64,000 bases of DNA, taken from assembly GCA_917880885.1 (NCBI GenBank), contig OU862915.1, forward strand, positions 37,270,676-37,334,675, in the 5' to 3' direction. Source of the stretch: Limnephilus marmoratus (Eukaryota > Arthropoda > Insecta > Trichoptera > Limnephilidae). Shown piece by piece: positions 11,250-23,288 of the stretch (position 1 is its first letter; each line of letters begins with the position of its first letter). A program made the position numbers and the translations under genes. Below the pieces are notes generated by a model, which was given only the letters and a program-made list of their open reading frames with translations, had not been told where the DNA came from and did not search any database.

Positions 11250-11420
11250 ACCTCGAGTTGCCTAGCAGGCTGTCTCGGATGCCCCCCTGCCTTAGTCCTG
11301 GGCGGCAGGAGTCGGGTGGGGCGGTCACGTGGGCGGCGGATCGATCGCCGCCCCCCGCCCGCCGTAGTACAGAAGCGGGTGTGCACGCCCGCCCCCACCC
11401 CCACCGCCCCCTGACACTTG
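11250..11420. other. GC/CpG-rich island 2
   Basis: A second block of the same character 1 kb further on (GTCACGTGGGCGGCGGATCG, GCCGCCCCCCGCCCGCC). It contains an E-box CACGTG near 11325. No protein family is recognisable on either strand. Confidence 0.4.
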
Positions 11421-11429
11421 TAGCAGAGA

Positions 11430-12640
11430 ACCACCTACACCCAGCACAACTGCTGCAGGTATCAGGGCTCAACTGGTACATGACCACTCTCGCTACGCTC
11501 TCCCAGCTCGGTCATGTGCCAAGAAAGATTTTAATGGTCTAGCAGGAAGCTTTTGTACACATACTAAATGGCTTCGTGATATACAAGTCGCTGTTGTCAA
11601 GATAATGTTGAAAACAGTGATGTTTAAAGAAGGAAGAACAATGTTTTCTTCTCGTGAGATGATTATAGGTATGAGGGAGCCTTAAATATCAGCAGTCTCA
11701 GCTCAGTCTTGTGCTAAGCAAGCTTAATAAGACAGCTTTTGTAAACATACAAAAGATCTTAGTTACTCGTATATTAGTCGCTGTTATTGAGAGAATGATA
11801 ATAAAATATTTGATTCCAATTCGTTTTTATTTATTGTTTCAAAAACATTACTAAATTTTACATTTTAATGCGTTTATTACAACATAAACAGTAGATATAT
11901 CGTATATCAACGTATATCGTATATTTATATCTAGCATTATCAGGGCTTGCCTTATAAAGGCAACTAGCTTCATCAACGCTAAATATGTCGATATCCGAAT
12001 TGATTCTGATCAACAGCAAGATTACTCTCCCGACCTGTATCACCATTCAAAATCAAAATGAAAATCAAAATCATTTATTGTACAAAATTTACATTTAGTA
12101 CAAAGGGTATAACTTATAGGTACTTATATCCTTTTTCTTCCAGTTAACCTAACATGTTGTACAGATTTGAACACAAATGAAATATAAATATAAAAGTGGT
12201 GTAATACAAAGTGAATTTGTTTTGCATTGGCAAGTAAGTCCTTAAAACTAGGAGATTTGACAGTCTATGCTGTCGGTGGCGGAGATACCCATCGGCAACA
12301 CAGAAATGAATTCTCTCCATGGTAGACAGAATCAGTCTGAAATGCTTAGCAATGTGTACATTCCTTCTGACCCGCAGATGGTTCATAACGAGCATACCCA
12401 AAATAAAATCCAAAAGAATGTTAAGAGATGTTGGATGATATTTGGTACAGCTTTACCAAGCAAAACTGTTGCAAATATCAAAGTTCAACTGGTATGAGTC
12501 ATGACCTAAGTAAGCTTAAAAAAACAGAAAGCTTTTGTACATGTAGTAAATAACTTTGTGATATTTATACCAGTCGCCGTTATCTAGATAATGGCATCAC
12601 CACAATGATGTTGGGAGCAGAAAGAAGACAGGAATATTCC
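11430..12640. repeat. Diverged repeat units
   Basis: Three related segments share GCTTTTGTACACATACTAAA ... GTCGCTGTTGTC ... GATAATG: 11547-11606, 11733-11803 and 12528-12594. The upstream parts also align (CAACTGGTACATGACCAC near 11470 with CAACTGGTATGAGTCATGAC near 12487). Old duplications of one unit are likely; no family was recognised. Confidence 0.45.
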
Positions 12641-12893
12641 CATCTTCAATATTGGATGATATGTACTACAGGGGAAAATTTTACTTTTAAAACTGGTGGA
12701 GACTGAAATGGTATGAACTCATGAATTTATTAAGATTTTGTATGTTGGTAGTACAACGAACATATCCAAGAAGCATGCTCATATCCCTCTCGCGCTTGTA
12801 AATAGAATTTATATCCTGATCCTGTACAAGTTACTGCAGTAGTTACTTGGAATAGCAGTAACACAGTCCTCCATCCTTCAGTAAAAATGCAGC

Positions 12894-13417
12894 ATGCGAG
12901 CGTGGGCCACCGTGGAAAAGTTGTCTGTACAAAAAGGGTTGAATAACGCTAATCAGACGATGTACGAAAACATGCCAATATATTACCAGACCTTGAGGTC
13001 GCTTCGCGGACAAATGATCGACCTGAAGAGGGAGAAGAGAAGGATTGCCATAATCACCAAATACCACCAAGGACGTTTAAGCTTCAAAAGGGCTGCACAG
13101 GCCACGATCTGATGTTTGTAACAGAGAACGGCTGGCGTAAGCTTCCATGCTTAATGGCTCTGATAAATAAACTAGTTAATGTGCAAAGAACTAACGATAG
13201 TAGGCAGAATCCTAGCATACTTTTGTTAAGAGCCAGTGAATTTTGCGCGATTCCTGGCATAATCACGAAAACAATCCAAGAGTCAGATGCTGACAGAGTC
13301 TGTCAGAAGAACTCGAATCATTTCGGAGATCTTATACATGCCGGGGGAGTTCTGCTGGAGAGGTCAAAAGGTCTCCCTTTACCAATCTCTCTCGATCCGG
13401 ACAAACCTCACCTCTGA
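12894..13417 (+). other. Two unrecognised consecutive open frames
   Basis: A 72-codon frame beginning MRAWATVEK and rich in K/R (LKREKRRIAIITK) ends in TGATG, where a second 101-codon frame begins. The second runs into an R300 repeat. No domain was recognised and there is no promoter or splice support. They may be remnants of an old mobile element's protein. Confidence 0.2.
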
Positions 13418-13495
13418 TAAGTTACCAAACGTAGCGAACCACTTGGGTTGACTTATGGCATAGGTGTTGGTTATCCAATAAATTGAGTTCCGGCA
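13380..13495 (-). repeat. Dispersed repeat family 'R300', partial copy
   Basis: It carries AACCACTTGGGTTGACTTAT and CATAGGTGTTGGTTATCCAA, matching the core in the other copies with substitutions typical of age. Confidence 0.55.
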
Positions 13496-13822
13496 TACTC
13501 CGTACCAAATTGATAATAACATAAATATTGTTTCGTCTAGTGATCTAATTCTAACCATCATAGATGCATGATAAATTGCGACATTTGATGATGAGAGCGT
13601 GTAAAAATATAGGGGCCTATTAAATACACGGGAAGATAAACTCCACGTAAACGATAAAAAGCAACAATATTTCAATGGAGTTGAACAAAGCGGAAACGTG
13701 AGATACACGTCATACACGTAGAATGAAACTTTGGATAGGAAGCGCCCGCTGTGCTCGCAGTATAAAGTGTAGTACGGGGATACTAGATGCGTCCTTCGCC
13801 AAAGCACTCGAATTAAATCGAC

Positions 13823-14110
13823 GGTCCCGAAGAACAATGTCGGAAATTGAAAATCGTTTTGTTCGCTTATTTCAGTTTCCTTTTGATCATTTTAAAGTCT
13901 GGATTTTCTGAATTTTTAACGAAATGAAATTAAATATATGTTACTCTATGTAGAAGCCTCTGCGGTAAATCTTAAGATTTTCCAGTAAATTCTAAGATTT
14001 ACCAACTCATATTTACCAAGTCATGTTGGTAAATCCTAAGATTTACTAGTAAAACCTAAGACTTACTGCAAAACTACAAACTCGCACATCCGACATTGTT
14101 CTTCGGGACC
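13823..14110. mobile_element. MITE with 22-base inverted ends and palindromic core units
   Basis: The ends are GGTCCCGAAGAACAATGTCG (13823) and CGACATTGTTCTTCGGGACC (to 14110), an exact inverted pair. The interior (13962-14070) holds tandem GGTAAATC/TTAAGATTTACC units also present at 3867-3942. No coding capacity. Superfamily unknown. Confidence 0.65.
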
Positions 14111-15798
14111 GTTGAAAATAAAGCATTTGTTTATTAAAGGACGCAATGAAAGTACCACATTTTCTAGAGTCGTTATAATTTTGACAAGAAAAAAATTAAC
14201 CCGTAAAAAACGAAAGTTTTTTTAACTAAAATTCATCTATTTTCAATTTCCGATCTAGAAGCACTCTCTCTCTCTCTCTTCTCTTGAATCAGCTAGTAGC
14301 CAATTTAAAAAACATAGTTTGACTGAGGATTGAACCTTCATCCCCAGGGACTGGCTCTTCTGCTGTGAACTTTTGAAACTTTATAATTTAATTTTAATTG
14401 GTTTGACTGAGGTCTGAACGTTCCTCCCCAGGTTCTGACTAAAATGAGTGAACAACGCTAGCGCTTAAGAGCGTTTAACCAGCCAGCGGCCGAAAATCCA
14501 CATTTCGTCGAAAGTTATTCTTACGATCGTGCAGGGCGGTTACAATGAGAAAGATTTATTATTCTCCGTACTAGCTTTTAAAAATTATAACTCAATATCG
14601 ATTTTATTTCATTCCAAATTTGCTTTAATTTATACCTACATCCAAAAATGTTGAAAGGCGTGGTGATAAAACTATTAAAAAATATACTTTTCGTAATTAT
14701 TTTTTGATTATAAGTACCTATTTATCATTTTTCAATAATGTCTAAGTTAAATAAGAATGTTAAAAAAATCTCTTTAATATATAGTAGTTTCTAAGTCCGC
14801 AAATAAATACACAAACGGACCAATTTTCGTCAAGAAACACATGTACGAATATATTTTTTAATGATTTTATTTAAACTAAAATTAAAATTCTAAAACATGC
14901 GATACCCAGATAATGTATTGATTTATTTTACTGCAAGATTATATGATTTGAAATGGGTGTGGTATAACACAAAATCTTTTTTGAAAATTTAACAAATCTG
15001 CCAACGACCTATTGTGTAATCTTATTATACTAAAAATAAACATTTTTTTCTCAAAATTTAAAACATGCGAATGCTAGATAAAAAACAATCTTTCGAAATG
15101 CATTTATAATTTTTTGTGGAAAAGAGTCAATACGTCAAAAATCTGATTAAAAAATGACATATTTCTGGTTATCTCTGGTAATATTAACCCTCTTAAGCCA
15201 ATTCCTAATTCTAGACCGAGATATATTTGGTTATATTATAACTTCTGTAATTTTTTTAAATATAATGTCATCCAGTTTCAGCTCGATCGGATATCGGAAA
15301 GTAGGTTAATTTCCACATCCAAGATTTGCATAAATTCATTCACGAAAACAAAATTAAAATTCTAATAGATATATTTAAAAATATACGGCAGAGAATTCAT
15401 AGCTGTAGAGTTGGAGCAAGACTAGTTTACACAAAAAGTAGACTGTTAAATTAATACACAGGATAATTTTTGGCGCATAAAGGCCAACCTATCGGATAAT
15501 ATGTAAAAGCTCGCTGTGTTTGCAATGAACGGTGTACTGTTCTGTACAAAGACTAACTATGTACTCGTACACTGTAGGATAATGTATGGAAGCTCGTCCA
15601 TTTGTTAGGGAACGGAAGGAAGATAAAGCCCTTTCAGGATTTTTCACGAGTTTGAACAAGCTGAAAATGAAAATTTAAAAGTAAAATGATTTCACAGATA
15701 ACTATTATTGTCAAATCGAACACCGATCCACGTTATTTACATAAATGATACAACAAAAATCATAAAACGTTGCAAAAACTATATGCATATCATTAATC
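14111..15798. other. Gene-free stretch
   Basis: AT-rich. Two related blocks, GTTTGACTGAGGATTGAAC at about 14319 and GTTTGACTGAGGTCTGAAC at about 14401, each followed by TCCCCAG, form a short direct repeat. A (CT)n run lies near 14265. Otherwise nothing was recognised. Confidence 0.4.
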
Positions 15799-17240
15799 TT
15801 TTTTTTTACATTAACTCCACACAGGAGTCCTTAAGGAAAATAATTTCCTAGGGCCTATGTCATTTGGGATGCTGTGTGGAGGGTCTTTTTGAGGAGAGGA
15901 AGGAATGAACATTGGTCTTGAAGAGACCCATGTTGTAGGAAGGAGGAAACACAGAGGCCGGCAAATCATTCCACAGCCGAGCTGTTGAACACAAGAACGA
16001 GTCGAAGAAACGAACCGTTCTCATGTGACAAATGTCAACCGTGTACAAATGTTGGGCACGCGTTTGGCGTGTTTCCCGACTATGCACCGGTGCCGAAGGG
16101 ATCAATGACGCTAGTTTCTCGGAGCATCTTCCATTGTAATACCGGTAGAACAAGGATAGCATTCCCACCCGACGCCTGTGCTCTAAAGATTGCAATCCGT
16201 TTGTTAAGTTAGGAGAATCTACAAACGGACCGCCCATTTCTGCACAAAGTCGAGGGTATTTTTCAGGTATGTTGGAGCTCAAGACCAGAGGTGGCTTCTA
16301 AATTCAACCGTGGGGCGCACTTGTGATTTGTACAGGGTTAGCAGTTGAGTACTATTAAAATATCTTTACTCTGGCTTCGATGGAGCCCCCATATCTGAGC
16401 TGGTCACTTAGGGTTACGCCAAACATATCATTATTGCTTCCGTTGAAGGAGACTAGATTTTCATATCGATCCCTTTTAAACGTAATCAGACAAGATTGGG
16501 TCTTTGAAACATTAAATTCAACGAGATTATTTTTACCCCAAGAGAAAACACTCTCGAGTTAACAGTCCATTCATTGCTTCAAAGCTCTCCGAGCCGTTGG
16601 AGTTTATGAGCCATCTTTACTCTGGCTTCGATGGAGCCCCCATATCTGAGATGGTCACTCAGGGTTACACCAAGCATATCAATGGAGGGCCTGTTCGTAA
16701 GATAGCTTCCGTTGAAGGAGACTAGATTTTCATTTCGATCCCTTTTAGACATAATCCGACAAGATTGGGTCTTTGAAACATTAAATTCAACGAGATTATT
16801 TTTACCCCAAGAGAAAACACTCTCTAGGTAACCGTCCATTCTTTGCTTCAAAGCCCTCCGAGCCGTTGGAGTTTTGTGAGCCTTTTGGGGGCTTGTCAAA
16901 CAAAAAGCTATCGTGTTCTGTACTCCGCGTAACAATGAATTAGCGCACATGACAAAAGGTCGTTGATGTGCAACAAAAACAAAGTCGGAGACAGAACCAA
17001 TCCCTGTTGGACGCCAGCATTTATCGAGTGTGAGGAAGAGGTGAAACCATCGACTACCGTCTGAATCGACCTCTCCCTCAAGAAGTCGGCAATCCACGTA
17101 CACAAGGATGCGGGAAGTCCGTAAGAAGCCAGTTTGTTGACAAGTCCTCGGTGACAAACCCGGTCAAAGGCCTTGGAAATGTCCAGTGCAACCGTTTGGG
17201 TCTCACCGAAACGTTCCAGGCACCGCCCCCAAACGCGATA
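15799..17240 (-). pseudogene. LINE B reverse transcriptase, 5'-truncated and decayed
   Basis: Read on the - strand from 17240: VALDISKAFDRVCHRGLVNK (catalytic Asp), LASYGLPASLCTWIADFLR, INAGVQQGLVLSPTLF, a frameshift near 16910, YLESVFSWGKNNLVEFNVSK, MLGVTLSDHLRYGG, then TARLWNDLPASVFPPSYN and a T-run at 15799-15807 marking the 3' tail. The expected PQG of the RT B-block reads QQG, and the YADD segment is lost at the frameshift. A 251-base segment (16362-16612) is duplicated in tandem (16613-16868), which duplicates part of the thumb. Clearly inactive. Confidence 0.85.
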
Positions 17241-17529
17241 TTTTGTGAGAAGAGTGTAAAGATGCAATAACCAAAATAAACGAAGACCTAAAAATATAGC
17301 AAAATGGCTGAAATTAATTATTGCCAAGATACTTGTTGAAATTAATGGTAATAGAGATATACACAATCACGAAACAAGAAATATAAATAGAGTTAGATTG
17401 CCGCATATGAGAAAATCAGGGTCAGGATGTATAGAGGACTAAGGATATATAATGAAATGCCTGAAAGTCTGAAGAACGAAGGAAAAATTAATATATTTAA
17501 AAAGGGATGTTAGACTTACTGTAAAAATA

Positions 17530-17780
17530 TAATTTGGTAAAATGAATAATAAGTGCCAATTGCTCCCAGCTAAATGGAACCAGTAAGACCATGGCTTCCC
17601 CAAAGGGGGTATGAAGCATACGGGAAGGGTAAGATGATGGGAAGAGGAAAGTAGGGAAATAGCTGGCTATTCAGATCTGGTCACCAAACACGGCTAAAGC
17701 TATTTCAAGACAATTTCAATGCTGAACGGCGGTCTTTCACCAGGGCATAAGGTGTGAGTATCTACCACTCCGGAAACTGG
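17530..17780 (-). mobile_element. SINE-A, truncated copy
   Basis: The body is recognisable by GGCTATTCAGATCTGGTCAC and AAACACGGCTAAAGC, as in the copy at 6974-7460. The tRNA-like head and long tail are missing. Confidence 0.7.
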
Positions 17781-18660
17781 ACTGTAATTCACAGTGTTCA
17801 CAGTTCACATACAAACTTATAATTTAATAGCGAGACCATAATAAAATTTGTTCAGCTCATAAAAGGAAAATATTTACATGGCAGAATTAACCTAGCCCCT
17901 AAGGCAATTTGGTTGGTAATTTGGTTTGGTGTGCTGGTGACCTCGCGTTAAATTATCCTTACCATATTTATTATATTTGTTTACATATTAATAATAAATA
18001 CCGACACGTCGAAAGAATTCAGCGAATGTTTTTACGATTTAAATATTCTTTTAAAAACATTTAACTACACTTTTTTATTATACTTTAAAAGTACATATAG
18101 GATCGGCGAAAGACAAGCGACCTACGTTTCTTTTTTAAATTGTAAATTCCAGGCTCGACTGTTGCGAACTCTTCAGTGTAGTCAATTTAAGAGTACCTAC
18201 TCGACTCACTAGGCACAAGGACGTATTTCAACGTCACCATTCACAAACAAATTTTATAACACACTCGCCAATTCCTCGCTTACGTAGTTAGCAAACGAAT
18301 ATTCAAAATGATATTGACTTTTTTGCAATAATTTTCGATGTATAAAACATATTTAAACATTTTTTTTAATGATAATAATAATTTCAATTTATTATTATTA
18401 TTATTTTTCTTTTAAATATTATCCAATTGTAAACCACTTTAATGTAAGAATATTTTTTTCAACCTACTGCATATTACTAAGCCCTGTACATTATATACCC
18501 TAAGTACCCCATGGGGATATACAAGATTAAATATTAAATAAATGTTATAAGGCCCTATCTCAACCAAGATATCAGGTTTTATAACTTTAATAATTTCAAT
18601 GTAGTTTGTAGCGTCATTTTTAATTAAATTTAAAAATTAATTTTATGTAATCATAATTAT
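17781..18660. other. Gene-free stretch
   Basis: AT-rich with a short TAATAATTTCAATTTATTATTA palindrome-like tract near 18370. No gene or classified repeat was recognised. Confidence 0.4.
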
Positions 18661-18771
18661 CTACATGTTTCAAAACCAAAGGTTTCTACGTCACGATAAG
18701 ATTAATAATGTAAAAATTATTTTATGTTAATCTTATCCTGACGAAGAAATCTTTAGTTTTGAAACAAGTAG
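18661..18771. repeat. Imperfect hairpin element
   Basis: CTACATGTTTCAAAACCAAA...GATAAGATTAA pairs with TTAATCTTATC...TAGTTTTGAAACAAGTAG over about 44 bases with mismatches. A small MITE or foldback is likely. Confidence 0.5.
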
Positions 18772-19268
18772 AAAATTTTGATTAAATAAGTGGTGTTTTT
18801 TTAAGTGATATGTTTTCATTGTGTTAAAACTACGTTTTTATAAACTATATACATAGCATATAAGAACAAAAGTCGACACCGTAAGTAAATTCGTTTGATA
18901 TCCATACCAACTTATTATTAAAGATATTTTAAAATCGATTTTAGGTTTGAAATTGGTAAATAACGCGGAAAAAATTATAATTTTCTAATAATTAATTAAT
19001 GTCGGGGGATCAGCTGACGGGTCATAGATGTAGAATGGGGCCAATATAAAAATAATAGCAGCTTGTAAATCACACTTATTAACTATGTTTCCATGTAGCG
19101 TTGACTCCTCCCACCGTTCTTCCTCTCCCCCAAAATCACCCCTTTCACTACCCCCACTTAAATTTAAAGTGTAACAAATGTACATTGAAAATTAAAACTC
19201 TTCAAAACAAAATGTAGAATATCAATTTATGTAGATATTCTTTTTATTAGAGTCTGTAGGTATCGCCT

Positions 19269-19679
19269 GTTAGGCCCAAGGTTCGTAGAAAATGCGTTAA
19301 ACAAGGTTAGCTCATCGAGGGGTTAGACGATGAGCTAAACTCAGTGAAATCCATGTTTCACTGGGAGATTTGAATTAACTACAATACAAGTGGCAGTGTT
19401 TTACTTCAAGCTACGTCAAGCGATCGAAATTTCGAAAGCGGCCCGACGAAAAATGCCCGTATGAGCTAAGGGAACGTACCCATACTACGTGACACGTTTA
19501 AGGGGGGGGGGCGTCTTCAAAATGTCACGCTCCATACAAATGAGCGGCGGGTTGCTTAGGATTTTGGTCACCGGGGGGGGGGGGGGGGGGGGTTAAAAAT
19601 TGCAAAAAGTTGGTCACGTAGTATGGGTACGTTCCCTAACCTTGTTAAATGCATTTTCTAACAACCTTTGGTTAAGCCC
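19269..19679. mobile_element. MITE (outer) interrupted by a Harbinger-type MITE
   Basis: The ends are about 45-base imperfect inverted repeats: AGAAAATGCGTTAAACAAGG near 19288 against CCTTGTTAAATGCATTTTCT near 19640. When the inner 19470-19636 element and one TAA are removed, the right arm becomes continuous (ATGAGC-TAA-CCTTGTT), matching the left arm GGTTAGCTCAT. The outer element was therefore there first. Confidence 0.7.
19470..19636. mobile_element. Harbinger-type MITE, TSD TAA
   Basis: The termini GGGAACGTACCCATACTACG and CGTAGTATGGGTACGTTCCC are perfect inverted repeats flanked by TAA on both sides (467-469 and 637-639 of the 19 kb block). A three-base TWA target duplication is typical of PIF/Harbinger. 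The interior contains two G-runs, the longer of about 20 G. Confidence 0.8.
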
Positions 19680-20050
19680 ACACCTGCGGAAAATTTGTAG
19701 AATTCTCGATAGCTTCGACGCACAATAATGAATGACGACTAACTTCCGGGAACTTGTTTTGCTGAACTTTGGTAAATAAACAAAGAAATCAAGAATAACA
19801 CATCTAAATCAGTTTAACCCAGTCATAATGTGATCTACGCTGCGTAGGACTTACGTGGAACAATCTTCAACGTGCGGTCAAATATAATGATGCAGTGTTT
19901 TGCTCGTAAAAATTCTATTTTTATAGAAAACACAACTACGAAAAAAGAATACTGGATTTAAAAAGCCATTACAACATAACTTCTTTTTTTACATTAGCGC
20001 CACGCAGGGGTGTGAAGTGTGATTTGAGATTTTCACGGCTAATAGTAATT

Positions 20051-20223
20051 CCGTGATTTATTTTTGGGATATTATGCGCTACCTCCTTTTTTAACCAATG
20101 TTTCGGTTAGCATTTCAGTGTCCAACAGAGTGTGTATGATGATGAACACTATAATGCTGTCCAAAACGTTGACTAAAGGAGGATGTTGGAAAACGCCATT
20201 AAATCCCAAAAACAAATCACGAT
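20051..20223. repeat. Decayed palindromic element, Penelope-like terminus type
   Basis: The outer arms TTTTTGGGATATTATG / AAATCCCAAAAAC and the inner arms CTACCTCC...ACCAATGTTTC / AAAACGTTGACTAAAGGAGG flank a centre with ATGATGATGAACACT...TGTCC. It is an older relative of the palindrome at 28036-28251. Confidence 0.55.
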
Positions 20224-20450
20224 AATAGGAAAGTAACTGTCACGAACGATGCCGCGACACGAGAAAGATGTGAACTATAAATATGAATTTTGCTAGTACT
20301 AGACAATTGACTGCGTTTCGAAACTCAATCACGGCAATTAACGATGGAAGGAATAAGTCCCTACCTTTGATAGCCTCATCCACTGTTTCAGGGTCGATCC
20401 TGGTGCTGGCAGCTTCCCACAATAACGGCACAACTACATGTCACAGTTAC

Positions 20451-20652
20451 CAAGGGCGGATCCAGGGGGGGGGTCATGGGGTCATGACCCCCCCCTGGGC
20501 TGGGTTCAGGACCTAGGTGGACCTACTTTTTACTTGTATCTATTATTATAAAAATCAAATTATAACTTCTAGTGACTTGACCACGACTATGTGACCCCCC
20601 CCCCCTGGCGCTATGTGACCCTCCCCTGGCGCCAAAGCTGGATCCGCCCTTG
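20451..20652. mobile_element. hAT-type non-autonomous element, TSD ACAGTTAC
   Basis: The termini CAAGGGCGGATCCAG and CTGGATCCGCCCTTG are a perfect inverted pair flanked by the exact 8-base duplication ACAGTTAC (443-450 and 653-660 of the 20 kb block). The interior has C- and G-runs and no frame. Confidence 0.85.
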
Positions 20653-20954
20653 ACAGTTACCGACACTTTGGGGTTCATAAATTAGGAAATTTGCGATTAA
20701 TTGCGAGATTTCAATTGCGAGCTGTGACCGAAGTCACTTCGATTTTTTCAACACAAGTAGGTAATCTTAGAGGTTTTGTGCGATATTGTTTGTGTTCCAT
20801 GTAGGTCAGGTATGTAACATCTTCTCCTTTTGTAGTAACTAAATAGGGACTTTCGAGGAAAGGAGGAAGACAAAAGGATGAAGGACTTGGGAACATGGGT
20901 TTAGCTTTCAAACTGTTTCAGAACTTAACAGTAACTGTCTTGGTTAGAAAAACT

Positions 20955-20992
20955 CTGACATAATCCCTAGCAACTCCAGGGAGTTCAGCTAG
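20955..20992 (+). mobile_element. Helitron 3' end
   Basis: An AACTCC/GGGAGTT hairpin is followed by CAGCTAG|T, the Helitron 3' signature. The matching 5' end was not identified. Confidence 0.5.
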
Positions 20993-21206
20993 TATAATAA
21001 TAAGCATTCTACATGCAAAACGATAATTAGCAAAGACCTCAAACGGTCTTGCGTATTTTTATGACAACCATTCGCCTAATAAAAGGTAAATAGCATCGAC
21101 AAATACTTCTCGAAACCAGATATATTTCTGAATATAAGTATATACCTTACTACAAGAATTTCATAATAAGACAAAGGAAATTTGATAAAAAAGATATTGT
21201 AATGTA

Positions 21207-21518
21207 CGTGGTGTTATGGACGTTTTTAACTAGTGATTCCTGACATTATTTGAAGTAAAAAATGTAAATAAAATTATGGTCACAAACTTAAAAAATAGTA
21301 GGTGTTGGACAGTTGGGGGCGGCGAAAGAGGTTGGGCGGTTACTCGGCTGAGTGACCAGTGACGACATGTAGAAGAAATTATTAGCTTGATTTTGATGGG
21401 AAAAATTTGAAAAAAAAAATGTCATCGAAAAAGTCACCGGAGATCAAATTTTCATTTTTTATTCCAAATAATGTTAGGAATCACTTGTTGTAAGTCAAGT
21501 ACGTCCCTTAACACCCTG
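21207..21518. mobile_element. Tc1/mariner-type MITE 'M1', copy 1
   Basis: The right end is GACGTACTTGACTTA read inversely, ending TTAACACCCTG|TA; the left end TA|CGTGGTGTTATGGACG is decayed. The flanking TA dinucleotides fit Tc1/mariner. The centre CTCGGCTGAGTGACCAGTGA is shared with the 29667 and 37576 copies. Confidence 0.7.
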
Positions 21519-22089
21519 TATAAGGTAGCACTACCCTACTTTGTCGTCGTGACTTAAATTGTAGTCATTATCGTGAAATTAACTGATTTGGGTTATCTTA
21601 TTATTTAGAGAAATTACTTCGGAAAGCATTATATTTTTATGAAAAAGCATGAGAATTAGACCGCGCCGCTCATGTTTTAATGACGGCAACGATTATAACT
21701 TAACGAAAAAGTAAGTTTGGATAATTATTAGGTATCACTTTATTAAACGATTATCTTTATTAAACCAGAAAGTTTTTTATTAATATGTAGGAGGAAATAA
21801 TATTACGATGTGTGGGTTCAACAAAAGATGTAAACATACGGTAAAGAAAATGGTCCTTCGGATTTATGACAAAAAAAACAGGTTTAAAATAAGAAAAAAC
21901 TTATAAAATATTTCATTCGCAGTTTTTAATTTTCTATCCCAGAAATACAATCAAAAATACAAATTTCGGTTGTATGTATGTCTGTAACCCTGGTTCAATG
22001 AATTCTAGAACTCGGATTTGCTTTGAATTCAAAGGTTTATTTGCTAAATTTGAAGCGATGCGATGGTGTAAAAAAATCAGACAAGCTCG

Positions 22090-22281
22090 CTACGGTCAGT
22101 AGCTGAGTGGGCATCGCGTTTAGTTCCCACCCGGGCGTCGCGTGTTCGATTTCTCGGCTGGATAAGTCCTCCATCACGACACAAGCAACATTTTCCGCTT
22201 AGTGTGGTGGTAGTAGGATATTTTAAAACATTGTTAGGCTAGTCGTAACCCGGGAATGTTTGTCTTTCTTTAAAAAAAAAA
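22090..22281 (+). mobile_element. SINE-B, tRNA-derived
   Basis: A tRNA-like head with box A TAGCTGAGTGGGCATCG and box B GTGTTCGATTTC is followed by about 110 bases of body and a run of 10 A. The head differs from that of SINE-A, so it is a separate family; only one copy was noticed. Confidence 0.6.
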
Positions 22282-23288
22282 CCTACATCAAAAGTGTTTT
22301 ACATGTTTACAGATTTTTCAGTTTCATTGTAAAAAGTTAACAATCAATAGATACTTATTGGTAGGCTCAAAGGATTACCCAGTTAATTAACTATAAATTC
22401 TTATGCAAAAACATATTTTCCAGTAAAGCTATTGTTTATTCATGTCGCTACAATACAAAGTGTAAGAATCTGCCAGAAAGAGGCCATAGAACAGCGTATC
22501 AAAGCCAAAGCCCGTGTTGTTGCATTCAACTTAAGTCATTAAGAAAGTTTCAGGCCGGATAAAAGATTGCAAAGCGATATCACTTTGCACAGGGACAGAC
22601 ACAAGGAGAGAGCTGCAAAGGCAAAAGGCGAAGAATTTCCTTTATAACGAGCAGCCAAACAGACACAAAGGCAGAGTTATGGTAACGATTAGAGGTACCG
22701 CAGGAAAGTCGCGTTTCACCCTACAAAACACTGTTGTTTTCAAGAGGAAACCACAAGTAAAAAATGTATGTATTCTCAGTTTATTGTGTGGCACTGTACA
22801 GGTAATAGGCATAAAAAAATATCTTGTCAAACGGAGACTAAGGTCACGATTTTAAGCGCAAAAGTGATTTTTATTTATTTTGTGAATAATTTTATAAGAA
22901 AGAAAAAAGTTAATCAATGGAAACTTTTGCAGATAATTTTAGTAAAAAAAATATTTTTTAAAAGTTATTAAAAGTTTTATTTGTGAATGACACGGATGTG
23001 TCAAAACCGGTGGCAGAAAATTTCAATTTGGGAGGCGGGAATGGGTACCGTCGCCTCGGGAACCTTTAGTACCTCCGTACATGACGCTACTTCCAAGATA
23101 CTCGATCCTCGTGCGATCCTCGATACTCGATCGCAAGTAACCCCCGTAAGATTTTGCTGGTGCCCGTACACGGCGCTACCCGACGTCTGTCGGTTTACAA
23201 TCCGTATCACGTATACCGACAGTGCTGATCGCACGCGACGCGTCGCATCATTTGTGTATGATACTTGTTCGTTAGACGTTTGACAGAA

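Noticed and set aside
11231..11542. GC-rich open frames on both strands
   Set aside because: As above; three mutually overlapping frames cannot all be real and none has a domain.
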